Source: Archilochus colubris (lineage: Eukaryota; Chordata; Aves; Apodiformes; Trochilidae). Taken from it: 64,000 bases of DNA. A model generated the notes under the pieces. The model made no database searches. It worked only from the letters and a program-made list of their open reading frames with translations, and was not told the DNA's origin. The stretch lies in contig CM041097.1 in NCBI GenBank assembly GCA_023079485.1, forward strand, positions 21,125,158-21,189,157, read 5' to 3'. Shown here piece after piece: positions 50,801 to 64,000 of the stretch; position 1 is the first letter of the stretch; each line of letters opens with the position of its first letter. A program made the translations under genes and the position numbers.

Positions 50801-53194
50801 TGATATTATTTCACTTGGACTTTGCCTCCTGTATTCAAAAATCTTTATATTTTTCTTTTCTACCATTAGACAGGTGACTGGTCACAGACCAGTGTCTGTA
50901 CTCTAGGGGTGGGCCCATATAGCAATGGCTACGTACAGCTGCATGGACACAAACTTCTTTTATGCATGCAGCAAATCTAGTTTCCTGCACAATACTGTAT
51001 GCTTAAAGAATAAACAAAGTAACTTGTGTATGCAAGCACAAAATTAGGCACGTACATTTGAAACATACAATGAAGTAATCTATACTGGAAGACAGGAGAA
51101 TAATTTTAAAGCTGTTCAGGTTAAATAAGTTACTGGTCTCTCACAAATTCCAGCCACACCAGCAGTTGCACAAGAGGAGGAAGAAAATGTATCTGTCTTT
51201 TGAAAGCAAGAAATAAAGCAGAACATGGAACCTTGCTTGGAAACACAATGGCAACTCTTTTGGCATATCTTTTAACCTTCATTTGCATGCTCTGACAGAA
51301 ATGTCAACAATCATAACAACATTGCTTTTGCTATCATGTCAGGAATAAAAAGTGCTGAGCTCACCAGTAAAAAAGGGGAAGGGGATAAAAAAGAGTTAAC
51401 CCTGCAGGGTTTAAATGAGAACAGGCCATCAGCTTGGAAGGGGTCAGGAGTTCACTAAGAATTTTCACAAATACAAGGTGATGTCATGGCAAAGAGTGCT
51501 TTCATGGCATAATGACACCTGTTAATCAGGTAAATCTGGAAAGACTGGGTAGAATAGGAGATAAAGTTCTCCCAGACTAAGACTGGAAGCTGTGACACAG
51601 CAAGGCCCAAATACCCACTCAGAGGTTGAGTCAGCTCAGCTCAGTGTTTAGGGGCAGTACTGAGTCCTAGGAGACATCACCAGGAAATCAGGATTCCAAG
51701 TCAGATGTGGACTTTGAATTCACAGAATAAACTTTTCTAGCGTGTCAGATAACTGAATTTGGATTTGGATACCTGAATACTGATTTGGATTGAATTTTGC
51801 AGCTAGTATTGCCTTTCCCTCCCATGGAGGGCCTGTGCTGAGACCATGCACAGCAGTGGTAACACTGCAATTCTGTATGTGAGAAAACGGCTCACTATGG
51901 AATAAGCATGCCTTGCTTTGAAACTTCTTCTCACTGAAGCAGAAAACCCTGGCAGGAAAGAATGGAGCATAGCTGGGCAACATCTTGTTTTCATGCTCCA
52001 GAGATTGCAGGGCATGCTGCAAATGCTGTAAATGAAGACTGATTTCCATGTGGCTTTGCACGTGCAGAAGGTACCATGGAGAGGGGAGGAAAAAAACTGC
52101 ATTTTTCCTAAATTGGGTGGGACCAACAGAATATTTGTCCACTAACACTCTGCTAGGGTGTTCTGTACATACACACTATGGTGCAAAATTATAGCTTCTT
52201 CATTTCCTCTTAGCCTTATTAGTGGTGAATTACTAAGACAGAGGCTAGATCTCTGAAGCAAAGGCTGCCTAACAGGAAGACTCTGCTGGAGAGAAAAAAA
52301 CGAAAAAGTGGCTGGACAAGAGATGGTCATCTCTTTGAGGAGACATGATGAAATGAATGCTGCATCTTTCTGCAGACTCCCTTTAGTACTCACATTCATC
52401 AAACCCCAGCTGAACCTTTAACAGTTTGTTTTGCCTGTGCAGTTTTTGGAGAGACTTATGTTGGCAAAGCATGGAGTCAAAGTATTTCACAGATACCAGG
52501 GGAACCTTTCACTCATTACTGCAACAGAAGTAACTTGAGGAAGATGGAAAACTGTCTACTGATGGATACAACAAAACTCCAGGACTTCCCAGTGAGTGCT
52601 CTGTATCCTGCCTGCTCTGTTACACACTGAGATCCTTCAGAGGAGGTAGTTGATACGGCTGATTTTGCCTAGCTCAGTCACTGCATGAGAAACCTAGAGA
52701 CTCTTTCCATACTGGCTGGTACTTTTGCCGACACAGAAACTGCCAACACTCAGACTGTTCACTTAGAAAGGGTAACAAAAGCTTGAAGCTTAAGGAGTCA
52801 AAAATTAATTAGACTTCTTAAAAGTGTTCTGTATGTATGGTGAAGTGATTAAAGATGAAAGAGATATTAGTTTAAAGGATTCACATCCTATTTCTCCTCT
52901 TGTGTTTAGCAATGGCTAACATCTAGGAGACGTGTGATACCCACATGATAAACAAAGTCCCAATTACTATCATTTAAAAAAGCCTGCAAGGCATCTGTTA
53001 ATCAAAAGCCCAGTGAAATCATGTTGCTTTACAACACAAGGAAAGTCCCATGAGCTGCAGCATAACAGAGATGAAAGTTTAAATAGAAAGTGCCCTGATA
53101 AAACAATCACTACTGGAAGTGATTTCAGAGAGGTAAAATGTAAAGGTTGTTTTTCTCAAAGCCAGTGGCTTGAATTAAAGAAATTTTCTTAATA
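47891..53194. other. Upstream sequence, no gene recognised
   Basis: AT-rich DNA to the right of the main promoter. One weak plus-strand exon candidate at 49323-49526 is given as a finding. No TRH-like prohormone repeats are present. Confidence 0.6.
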
Positions 53195-54215
53195 ATACAG
53201 AATGGTTGAGTTTGGAAGAGACCTTGGAGGTCATCTGGCCCAACTTCCTATTCAAGCAAGACCACCTTAGGCCAGCTCCCTAGGACAATGTCTACGTCAG
53301 TTACTTAGTGTCTCTAAGGATACTAATCCAGATCACTGATGTAGATGTTAAATGGGACTGGTCCCAGTACTGACCCCAAGGGTACACTGGTGGTTACTGG
53401 CTTCCAACTAGACCTCCTAATACTGATCACCACCCTCCAGGCCTGGCCATTCAGTCCATTTTTAAGACACATCACTGATAGCTTGCCCAGCCCACACATC
53501 TGCAGTGTTTCCATGAAGATCTTACAGGAGACAATGTCAGAGGCCTCACTGAGGCCCTGGTAGACAACATCCACTGCTCTCCCTTGTCTATCAGGAAGGT
53601 CATTTCATCATACAAAGTATCAAGTCAGTCAAGCATGACTTCCCCTTGACGAAGCCAGGCTGACTAACCCCTGATTGTTTTGTTCTTGTTGTGCCTGAAA
53701 ACAGTTTCCAGGATTAGCTACTCCATCACATTGCCAGGGATCAACGTGAGGCTGACCATCTTGGAATTGCCTATTCCCTTACCTTTGCCCTTCCTTCAAA
53801 CAGGAGTGACATTTGGCTCCTGCCAGCCCTCAGGCACTACTCTCACTCACCATGGTCAAGCAAAAATTATCAAGAGTGTCCTTGCAACAACACCTCCCAG
53901 CTCCTTCAGCACTCCTGAGTGCATCGCATCAGAGCACAATCATTTTGGTTAAGTACTTCCTGACCTGATCTTCTTCTCCTGTCTTCCTTGCTCAAGCCTT
54001 TCCCCTGGGATTCCTGAAGGTTGGTCCTCCTTGTAAAGCCTGCAGCAGTCACTCAGTACCTGAGCCTCTTCCAGGTGCTGTGTAACCAGAAACTCTGTCT
54101 TGTTGACCAATGGGCCCACATATTTCCTAGTCTTGCTTTTGTCTCCTGTGTCCTTACAGAAGCCCTTCTTGTCTTTGATATCCCTGGCCAGATTTGTGCC
54201 TTAGCTTTTCCCAGG
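53195..54215 (-). mobile_element. CR1 LINE, old copy with internal deletion
   Basis: On the minus strand 53323-53574 keeps an RT stretch ([36 protein letters not shown]). The catalytic FADD box and C-terminal region are missing: the frame jumps straight to the 3' tail at 53195-53320 (GGTCATCTGGCCCAAC). The part rightward to about 54215 matches the upstream RT region as it is seen in many avian CR1 copies, heavily mutated. The boundary with the CpG island at its right is approximate. Confidence 0.8.
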
Positions 54216-54479
54216 ACCGCGTTTCACAAATTTCCAGAGATGAGGAATCTGAGGCTCAGAGGACAGGGCCCAGCATCACAGCTGCCAGCAGGGAACAGGT
54301 CTGAGCCCCACAGTGATCTGATCCACACTTTGCTGGGACATTTCCTTACTTCGGAAAGCGACTGCCATTGATTCCCAGCGGTCTCCAGAACGAAACCCTG
54401 GGCATTTTCTTCCCCTCGGTGAGGCACAGCTGCAACAGAAGAGTGCGAGCACATCAAACCGAACATTTTTTACCCAGCA

Positions 54480-55060
54480 GTGCCACCTCCTGCTGCTGTT
54501 GTCTCACTGCAACTGGGCTGGCACAGGAGCGCACCTCCTCACGCCGGGGATTGCTCCGGGATCCTGGGCACGGGACACGAACCAGATCGTCCCTTCCAAG
54601 TCCCCACCGGGGCTTGTGGCCAGTTCCTTGCCCTCCCGCCCCTGCGGCCCCTGAAACTCCCGGTGCCAGCGGGCAGCTGTAGGCCATGCCCGGCCCAGGG
54701 CTGCAGAGGCACCACCAGCGGGTGCGCTCCTCAGCGGTCACCGTACAGGCGAGAAAGCCTCGGAGCGGCAGCCAGAGGGAGGCGGTGATGCTGCTGCCTT
54801 GCACGCCGCCGGTGCAGGCGCCACAAATTCCACCTGTGCTCCTAAAGCACACGACAAACCCCAGGGCCCCCGCAGTATCTCCGACCCAGCAATGAACATC
54901 GGTAACGAGCCGGTAACAGCCCCCGAGCATTACCGGGACAGACCGGAACCCCGAACAGACCGACACTGGCCGCGCCGAGCCGCCAGAGGGCAGCAGCGCC
55001 CGCCCACACCCGCCCGGCAGCGCCGGGTTCTGAGCGGCAGAACCCCCTGCCCCACAGCCA
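54480..55060. promoter_or_regulatory. Moderate CpG island with CTCF-like site, no gene recognised
   Basis: About 580 bp of raised GC and CpG, adjoining the left-hand CR1 remnant. It carries a near-consensus CTCF site at 54980-54993. Open frames cross it on both strands, but none resembles a known protein. It could be a distal TMCC1 promoter, a lncRNA promoter or a CTCF-bound boundary; direction cannot be decided from sequence. Confidence 0.5.
54980..54993 (+). promoter_or_regulatory. CTCF-like binding site
   Basis: CCGCCAGAGGGCAG matches the CTCF core pattern CCRSYAGRKGGCRS at every position. It lies inside the CpG island at 54480-55060, about 7.5 kb upstream of the main TMCC1 island. Confidence 0.6.
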
Positions 55061-58000
55061 TGGACTCCCCTGTCAGAAGGTGCTACAGGGAAACAAGTGG
55101 ATCTGATGCTTTAGGTGCTTTTCTGCAAAGCGGGAGCCAGACACAACCCAGGTATCCCCACACGAAGAAGTTCTCACTGGGGAAACAAAAGTTACCAAGA
55201 GAGAAAAACTTCACATTTCTCCCAGAAAGTTCTTTGCAAACTTCGTCTGAAATACTAACAACTTATTACCCACTAAAACGAAGCTGCCCCTGGCGCAGAG
55301 CTGAAGTGTGGAAACTACCAGCCTTTGAGTTACTCAGGAACAGACTGAGGGACACAGTCGTATTCTCTGCATTTTCAAGAGACTGATGGGTGTAGGCTCT
55401 GCTTTGGCTGTCCGTGTGAGCTGAATGCCCACAACCTGCCTAGAAGCACAAATCAGGCAGGGGAAAACAGAACTACAAAAACACGGTAAATTTTCCACCT
55501 TTTTCTTTTTTTCCTGTCTTCCATTTTAACTGTAAGAGAGAGCAAAGAAATGAGACTGGCTTGAGAACAGCATCATGCACGTTGTGTAATTTGTAGTGTA
55601 ACTGTGGAATAGATGTAAGGAAATGGAATTAAAAGTGGTTTTGTAATAAGAGCAAACCACAAAACAGGACAAATGCATTTTGTTATTGCTATTCTTCCTC
55701 TGCCATATGACGGAATAGTGTTTTGAGCTAGCTGTAAATACTACTACCTGGATAAAAGTAGTGCAAGCATTCTGTAAAACACATCCTGCAGCAACAGCAG
55801 TGGAAAAGATAACAAAAATTCAGCAGAAGAATAGACTGCAAAACTGATTGCTTTGCATGAAACTGAAAGGTTTTGTGAGAGTCTTGAACGCGCTAATAGA
55901 CCCGAGCGGCCCTGGACAGCTTCACTTGCAGCTTCCATCCATATCTCTGCCCAAAGACCCAGGAACCCCATTTCAGCTCACATCTGGCCTTTGGTCCCTG
56001 CCTGAGCTACCTTGAAAGTGTACTGGTTTCTTGCTCTTCTATAGCAGCTGTTCCCCAGTGATCTGGATCCTGACCATGGACTGACCTGCTCTGCCTCACA
56101 GTCACTGGACTGTGCCTAACCCTGGTCACTACCACCTGAACCTGATCCTGACCTGTAGATTGACCTCCTGGCTTCACCTTATCATCACAAACTGTCTTGA
56201 TGGTTTGGTTCACCCTCAGGCCTGCCCTTGGCTGCTGCAGAGTGAGCCTTGGCCAGGGAGGCCCCTGTCCTGCTGGCCTTAGTGCCACACACCTCCAGGT
56301 TCCCCATCCTGCAGTGAGATTCTGGCCATGCTGCTGCCTGACAGGTTTACTTTGAACCTCTGGATAAAAAAGGGGAGCTTGGATAGTTATCCCTGTTCTG
56401 CTCAAGGCAGCTTCATGAGAAACATCCTGTGTAAGCTTTACACCTGACTTAACATGACAAGGGGAAATCATCCAGCCTCTCCATGTGGGACAGTGTGAAG
56501 TTAACACTGACATTCATTACAAAGCTATACATCCAAGCTCCATGTTGGGTCCTGGCTGAGACACAAATGAGAGTGAAGTGGCTGACAGCATTCTCACACC
56601 ATGGTAAATTATTTCATTGGGCTCCTGATGAACAGCAGGTGACGCAGAGGTGCCAGGCCTGACAGGAACACATAGCAGGAGGCCATGAAAGACCTTATTG
56701 ATCCAGTGACTGGAATGAGATGTCCCTGAATAATTACAATCAACCAGAGGGCTTAAGTACTCAGGAACAAGGGATCAATACTCAGACAGACAACTAGGAA
56801 GGAATGACTTGGTGGCATAATGAGTTTCTTTGTGACTTTGAGTGCTCAACTCCTAGTTCTCATACACTGGAGAGAAAATGTTTCCCTTCTTCAATGCAAA
56901 CCTGCTTCCCAGGTTTGCCATCTTCCTGAGGGTGCATGCAGGAAACATAGTCTGTGGATAAGATAAAATGGATTCAAGCAGGTGAGCACAGCGTACTCAG
57001 GCGTGTTTCTCAGAGAGACACTGTTTTCAGACTTCACAAAGGCAGTAAAAAGTCCATGTACTCCACCACCTCCATTTACTGACAAAATTGGATGTTCTTA
57101 CAAGGAGCCCAGGGTACAGAGAGCAATAAAGGAAAAATGCTGGAAGAAGGACTAATAATAAGGTTGCAGATTTTACTGCAGATTTTTAGTGTAACATACT
57201 AAATAATGAGAAAATGCAAAGACCGCTACAAACCAGAAGCAGCAATAAAATCTGTAATCTCTATTTGTGCTAGAGGAGATGAAGTGTCATTAAGTAACAT
57301 CAACTTGTTTCTTTCTGTCAGTTCAGGATAAGTAGCAAAGAGGGAATGTGACTGAAGGGGATTGTTGTTTTACATGAATTCACTGTCAATGAGCTCCTAC
57401 AGGAACTTGAGCAAAGCTTGCAAGACATTTGCACATGCCAGCCTACACTGCAGAGTACATTCAAAGCCGGATAAGTTAACATGTGCTGGGCTGCTTGAGG
57501 CGAAATAGTTAGGAATTAATGCATGCATGACACAGTCAGAACTGCTACTCACTCCTTCAAAAACAGTTCCTAGCAGAGTTCATTCTGAGCAGCCATAATT
57601 CCCACTCGGCCAGCCTCTGATCTCAATTGTACAGGCTCTGAGAAATAACCCACCTGAGTGTAAGACCTCCTGGCTGGATGTGTTGTTCAGTTTTGAAGTT
57701 TAGCTGAAGAACAGCCCTAACAAAATCACTGAAGTCAACAGAGCCAGCTCCAGCTATCCCATGGCAAGAGCTGGAAAAAGGGACCTGAGGGATAATACTT
57801 GGGTAATAATAGAGGAATGCTGATAATCCATAGTAGGGTCTGGGGGAAACTACTGAAAACAGAAGTATGGTGCTGGCCAGCAATGAAACTACATAGCAGC
57901 TAAGGTTGGGCAAAAATCAGGATTCCTTTTGGAAAGGGCAAGAATAAGTTTTTTTCATTTAACACTGCAGACCAGAACAACTCCACTAGAAAGTGCTGAA

Positions 58001-61000
58001 TGATGGTAGCAAGCTAGCATGACAGCTATGAAGTTCTAAAATGGTTCTGCATTTGCAAGAGTGTTTCTTCTGTTGTAACTTACAACCAGTAAAAATAACA
58101 AGGGAAACAATTTGTGAGAGCAATCAGAATCCAACTCATCAGCCTGTACTTGTCATTCACAAGTGCTCAGACAGACAGATAAATGCTTAATTTAGGGATA
58201 TGTCATTTCACCAACTTTCTTCAAGCCCTTCCACCCCCACAAAAAAGTGAAGTAAACATGCCTCAAGCTTCATGATGTTGTAGCTTTGCTCAGCAAGCAT
58301 GTCATTTTCTGTAATGAAGTATCAGCCTACTTAGATTCCGAGATTAGAACTGTCCTTTACTCAAAGTGCCAAGTAGTTCAGGCCCTTTCTGCACATAGTT
58401 GAAGATTAAATCAAAGCAGCAAGTACACAAAGAAATAGTGAACAGAGAACATTAATTATCTACATAGCTCAAACCATACATTCTCTGTTCATAGTTTTGT
58501 TTTACAAAAATAGCAAAAATTTGTCATGTTCCACAGAACAAGCTTTTTCTCTCACTGAATGGGTCAGACACTGAGCAGATGACATAAAATTTTTTTCTGG
58601 TCTCATAAACAGGACTTGCCAGCATAGAAGTTTGTGCTACATGAGCTACTGCTGGATCAATAGGTATAAAGCTGAAACAAAATGTAACCTACCAAGGATA
58701 AAGAAGCATCTTGCAGGAACAATGTGTTGTCATTAGGTATAATTGGGCAAATGGTGGTGTGATCTTGAAAGCCTCAGTTGATCATATTCCCTTGAGTGCA
58801 TCATCCAATTAGGGAAAGGTGCATTAGATACGCCTTCCTCTATTGTACTGCTGGAGTGGAGAGCAGGTGTGAGAAAACAAACAAGTTTGTAATCCTTGCT
58901 TTGCAAATCAGCTCCTAATCACTCTGGCTTCTATTTCCATACCAAATTTAACTTTTTGATATTTATGAGAGCAACTTCACAGCTCTTCTTTTGTGGCTCA
59001 AATGATTAGCAGGTCCAAGATGTATTTTTAAGGCTTCTAATTCCTAATACTAGCACATACAGTTTAGTTCAGGTCAGAACCAGTAGCTATAATGAGACAC
59101 ACAAGCAAAAAAATACTGGGTGAAGCCTGTCTGAAAATGCAAGCCACACAATGTAAGTGAATAGCATATACAAGTATTTTTAGAGTAAGACTTTTAAACA
59201 TAACTCCCAACCTACATCTTCCATCCACGTTAAGAAGGGTCTTCTCTCCCCAGATTACTCCACGACAACTACCATCACTTACAGGATAAAACTAGAAGTG
59301 TGAAGCCTACTGCCAGGATATTCACAGAATGTTCAGCTTTGAAATGTGCTCAGTCTTTGGGACCATAGTCTGCTTATCTGCTGGATATTGTCCAATAGAC
59401 ATCTGTTGCAACAGACAGATACTCAAGGCAAGCCAAAGGTTAGGAGAGAGGGAGTTTATCAGCTCTGAAGAGGCAGCTCCCAGACTGACCTAAGGACAGA
59501 AGAAGCAAAGGCACTGCAGTTTGAAAGGTAACTGTCTCCTTCAAATACTGACTCATGGCTCATTAGTCACTGTCCTTGCTTGGTCATCACACTGTCTGCA
59601 GATGAGGAGGAAGAGAGAGAAGGCAGAAAGGCAGAAGTCAGGTTACTAAGTGCCTGCAGGTGCTGGGACCCATGCCAAAGAGAGACCTTCAGCCCACAGA
59701 CACCTAAAGGCTGTCTGAGATGTGCTCCCAATATGCCCATTTCATTTTGTCTCCCTCTCCCCACCTCAGAGGCTGAGGGCTTTAGAATGTCTGGCTTAGG
59801 GTGCAAACTGTAATTATTACATGAGTTAGTGCTATCACTAAGGAGTGCAGCAGTTTTCTCATTTGTGCAGAAATTCCTATCTAAATTAAATGCAGAGCTG
59901 CTAATGAAACAACAATAATATTTACTGCACACTTCACTACCTTGTCATATTTATACATAATTGAGTTGTGCTCCAATTCTACCTGGAAACATCCTTTGAA
60001 GAACAGTCACAGAGCAGCTCCAGAGGACCTGGAATTCTCTCTGGCAAGAAGTAATTAAATAAATATTTGGGATCTTTCTAAATAAGCAGATAGCAGCCTC
60101 TGCCCTTCATAAAATAAGCAAAGATCAATGGCACAATTTGTTGCAATCCTAGAATTACTTGCACTGAGAAGGAGATCTTAATACATTAGGATGAAGTCAG
60201 ACTAAATAGTTCACTCTCTGTCCTTGGAATGGGTAGCACTGTGCCAAGAAGTTCTGACCCTTCTTTATCCATCTGATCAGTATGTGTAATTAAATCAACT
60301 GGGCCTGAGCAGTCCCTACAATTTATGTAAGCAAGAATTTAGTATGAAAGGAATGAGACTGTCTTTTTCAGCGATTACTTGCAATTAGATCTGGTTATGC
60401 TTAGCAATGACCCAGTTGATGATGCTGGTCTAAAAGCAGGCTGCTCCAACTCTACCCCCTCTATGCCTTCAACTGTGTATCTGTGCTCTGTCCCTTGCAT
60501 CATCAATTAGCTATAAACTAATGAGTTCCCTCAACCAAGATAATAATCTGTGAATTATCATCCACTGCTGCTTAATTACAAGGTTACCAATTGAGTATTT
60601 TAGTTTTCTTATGCTCCCTGTAGTTTGTTCACTTTGACAGACACTCTAAGAAAAATGCTTCCCTCACAACATGGGTGGAAGTATAAGGCCTGTCTCCTGA
60701 CCAAGCAACCCAATAAAATTTCTTTCTCTGATGTTCGGTGGCTAAGTTTGTAAGTCAGAGTGTTCTTGTTTTCAAGAGATGAGAAGCAGCAAGACTTAAT
60801 TTAAAGACATCTTGTTCAGTCAGAAACATCTTAATGGCCATTGATTGTTTTTCCTTAGTTGGATGCATGAGTCTTTTTAAAAAAGCAGAAACTTATATGT
60901 GCTCTGTCCCTGTTGTTAGATGGGCTACAGGGCTTGTGTCAACACTACTGGAATAAAAAATAAGGAATTTGAACAATTCAAGCCTAAAGTTTTACACTGC

Positions 61001-64000
61001 TGAGAACCATGAGGATTGCCACTCAATTCAGATGAAGTTCAAGCCGTGACACTTTGCTTGTTCAGAAAAATCTGCAAAGACCTTAGAGAAGAATCACCCC
61101 AGAAAATGTCCTCATCTATGGACCTTTCAAATAGCTGCACAGGCTAGCTGCACAGACCTTTAAAAGCCCCTTCCATTTTTATGGGCAGAAAAGCATGCCA
61201 ACATTTTTGGAATGCTGAAACCTAGACATCAACTTCATTTATTTTTTTTTCTTCTCATATTGCAGCAAATATGAGATAGGCAGATAGGCAGTCACTTCAT
61301 GAGTCATTTGTTTATCTCAGTGCCTTTGAAGCATGGATATGATCAAGGACATTAGCATATTTTCTTAAGCAGAAAAACAATAACCGAAGACCTTTAGCAA
61401 ACTCTAGTGACACCAAAAAGGATGATACAGTGTCACTCATTTAACTTAATCTTTTCAGTTGTGCTTCCATAAGATAGCACCTCAAGACTGTTAATATCAC
61501 AGGCTTGTTCTAGATCTCTACTACTTCAAGGGCTGAAGTTGATTCATATCCTATAGTAGGGCTCTGGTTCCATGCTGACTGCCAGAAAGAGGGGACAGTT
61601 GTCAGAGAGACCTGGAATCCAGAGGCTGCCACTATCAATTATTTTGTCAGCCCTTCAAAAGACAAAAGTGACAAAGACAATGGCTTTTTCATCAAGCCTA
61701 GCTGCTTCATTTGTGTCTCAATGGGAAAGATAAACCTTAGAATATGTCACTGCATGTCAACTCATGTTTTAAATTTTTTTATGTTGTCGATTTGCCAGGC
61801 AGTTGAGAACTATGAACACTATGATTTAATGGTAACAAAACTGTTGAAGTCCTGCAGACTGCTAAATTATTATACTAGTAAGGTCCAAACAATAACACCA
61901 TGTAATCATGATTCTGAGGCAGAAGTCCAAATACACCATGATTTATTGTGTAATCAGATACTGTTTTACCTCATAAAGTCTCCAAACTCTCCTTTACTAT
62001 GTTTCACTGACCTTGTAATTAAGTGGTCTGCAGCTTACAGAGGATAAAAGGACTTAATAACCTTGCAATTTAAGTTCTCTATAGAATGAGTACATTGCCC
62101 CCCGGTGGACTGGCAACATAAAGCACAGTTCTAGCCAATCTATGTAACACACAACTGTGGCTACGCTGAACTTAGTACCCATTTGGCAGTGTTTCCCAGT
62201 TCCCCATTACAGGCAATATTGACCAGTGCTATATACATTCAAATAAAGAAAACTGTTTTGTGCCTTCTTTCTTCCTGTGCAAGTAGGTGTTTATACAACT
62301 ACTTTGCTCTGTACCTGTACCCGTCCCTGTATGGAAGTGATTCTAACGAAGATGGAGTTACTGTTTTTCAATAGAAACACAGGTATGAAAGGTCAATAAG
62401 ATTTACTCTGGTGTTGGCTTAGAGATCATTTGTTTTTCAAATGAGGAAGGTACTATGTTTATTAGGTACAGTCAGTGATCAATGGCATTACCTGTTTATC
62501 AGGAATTCATTGGTATTTCCATAACTTCTCCATGCAATAAGACTTCAGCTTCACTTACTCAACACTAGCAGCAGAAGCTCAGAAATAATCACAGATTATT
62601 GCTGAAATATTCCAGGAGGTATTTTTAAAACAGTCTATTAGCTTCTTGTTCCTGATGAGCCATTTCAAATGTCAAAATGTTTGGTGACATTTCTGAATAA
62701 TAGCTACAAAAATGTAATGCTATGAAAGTTTTAACTCCGCTTCTTCCATGAGGGCCTCTGAATCAGAGTAATGGAAATGCAGGCCTAAGAAGGGCTCCTA
62801 AGAATATATTTTTACTTTTCCAAGATACTTCACTTTTTTAATAGTTTCTAGATCTGTAAGCATATTTTAGGTGACCTATAGATCATTGCAGAGCAAACTT
62901 CACAAAAGGATTGCTTTTATTAATGTCTCAGCCCTTTGAAGTCATTCCAAATCCCACTTGTATTGTACCACAGTTTGTAAACCACTGATGCATTTCAGCT
63001 GTCTCTGCATTCAACGATATGAAGACCACCACCATTCCAGGAGTGCATTCTAGAATTCCATCATACCATTTAGGTGCCAATGTAGAACATTTCAAATCAG
63101 AGAGCAGCTACAGACAAGGAGAGAAAGAGAGCAAGCTAGGAGAAAACTGTTTACTAAAGTAACCAGTGGTTTGTAGAGAGAAACCTGTGAAATTGGTAAT
63201 TTAACAAGATGTTATATGGCTATATACAGGTCAGGAAAAATTTGTAACACAAACAGGCACACCAAAGTTTCACTGTTGTCTAATAAAACACAATTTCCAT
63301 TTACCATTTTCTTGACTTAAATTTGCACACCAGGCCCACTGGGCTTGGTGAATTCTACTTGTTTCCTAAAAAACCACACCAACTATTAACAACATTTTTA
63401 ACATCTTGTGTCACCACTGAGATTTTCAAAGCAAATCACAAGCATCAATAGTCACTGTATTGTGTCACTGCTGCTTAATTGTGGACAGGGAACACAAACC
63501 TCAGGTGTAAGAGTCTATCTAATTTCATCTATGAAAAGTCTGACTCTGAGTTTAACTATAGCTGGATTTCTTCCTTTATGCACCACTAAGAGTAACAGTA
63601 ATTCAATGAGAGAGACAGAAATAGAATACAGCTGTCCCAATTCCCAGAGTCCATTCTGACCAAATGATTATGCAGTCTCCCACCTTGGTGCTTATAAAAA
63701 TACATTAGCTGATGGAATTTGCATCTGCAAACCATTCTCTAACTGCTTTTAAGTGTATCTTTTTTCATATTCGAGCTCAAACAAAAAGTCCTAAGGGGCA
63801 GGGAGTGACTGAAGAGTTGAGAACCATATAGACTTCATGTTTCACAGCCTTCTCAACAGAAGCAGGTACCAAATGAGTCTCTGAACTCTTACTCCAGAGC
63901 TACATGTTCATGCACTCATCTTTCCTTGGGATGCACAGAGTGTACCAGCTGGACAAATGTCAAGAGGAAGCTACAAGATCACAGAAGCCATTTCTGAAAG
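55061..64000. other. Upstream or intergenic sequence, no gene recognised
   Basis: AT-rich sequence with a reverse CTCF-like site at 62097. An unexplained 168-codon open minus-strand frame (56007-56513) is given as a finding. Confidence 0.6.
62097..62108 (-). promoter_or_regulatory. CTCF-like site, reverse orientation
   Basis: GCCCCCCGGTGG is the reverse complement of a CTCF core with one mismatch. It faces the strong site at 54980-54993, so the two are convergent, the arrangement typical of loop anchors. Confidence 0.3.

Noticed and set aside
60660..60775. LTR-like order of GTATAAGG then AATAAA on the plus strand
   Set aside because: No TG...CA ends or target duplication could be found, unlike the LTR at 10504-10870.
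48000..64000. TRH gene, expected upstream of TMCC1 from mammalian gene order
   Set aside because: No repeated QHPG units or prohormone-like frame on either strand.
1..64000. tRNA, rRNA, U6-type snRNA, CRISPR arrays, bacterial operons
   Set aside because: None recognised by eye; the sequence is vertebrate and repeats present are CR1, LTR and simple repeats.

Overview
The window is vertebrate nuclear DNA, almost certainly from a bird. It is mostly AT-rich non-coding sequence with scattered CpG islands. Its recognisable interspersed repeats are mainly CR1 LINEs, the dominant avian retroposon, with their typical 3' end of ATTCTATG-type octamers, plus one solo LTR of an endogenous retrovirus. Nothing bacterial, plasmid or phage-like is present. 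No database search was possible, so gene names come from recognising protein sequence.

The one gene I can name is TMCC1 (transmembrane and coiled-coil domains 1), read on the minus strand, right to left. Its large N-terminal coding exon is at 35183-35728 and encodes 182 residues that match the family closely, ending in a clean GTAAGT donor. The exons for the coiled coils and the two C-terminal membrane segments are not in the window and should lie to its left. Most of the window is therefore 5' introns and upstream sequence of TMCC1.

Two further short reading frames look like alternative TMCC1 first exons. Each starts with an ATG inside a CpG island and ends at a splice donor: MVQRFSLRRQLSK at 25503-25541 (island about 25130-26205) and MEGSPAASRK at 7112-7141 (island about 6965-7235). 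Like the long exon, both end exactly on a codon boundary, so any of the three could splice to the same downstream exon. Another CpG island at 46830-47700 is the probable main upstream promoter. Candidate 5' untranslated exons (41666-41750 and 38610-38666) lie between it and the long coding exon. A TATA box with a pyrimidine-rich CT element at 36724-36779 could be an extra promoter about 1 kb upstream of the long exon.

Region by region: 1-6.9 kb intron; 7.0-7.2 kb third putative promoter and exon; 7.2-25.1 kb intron with a solo LTR (10504-10870), a CR1 RT fragment (about 16250-17477) and a possible recursive splice site (10055/10056); 25.1-26.2 kb second promoter and short exon; 26.2-35.2 kb intron with an orphan exon-like block (28789-29003) and a CR1 (31745-32560); 35.2-35.7 kb long exon; 35.7-46.8 kb 5' intron with candidate UTR exons and a strong recursive-splice-like site (43137/43138); 46.8-47.7 kb CpG promoter; 47.9-64 kb upstream sequence with a rearranged CR1 (53195-54215) and a CpG island carrying a CTCF-like site (54980-54993). 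In mammals TRH lies upstream of TMCC1, but I see no TRH-like QHPG repeats here.
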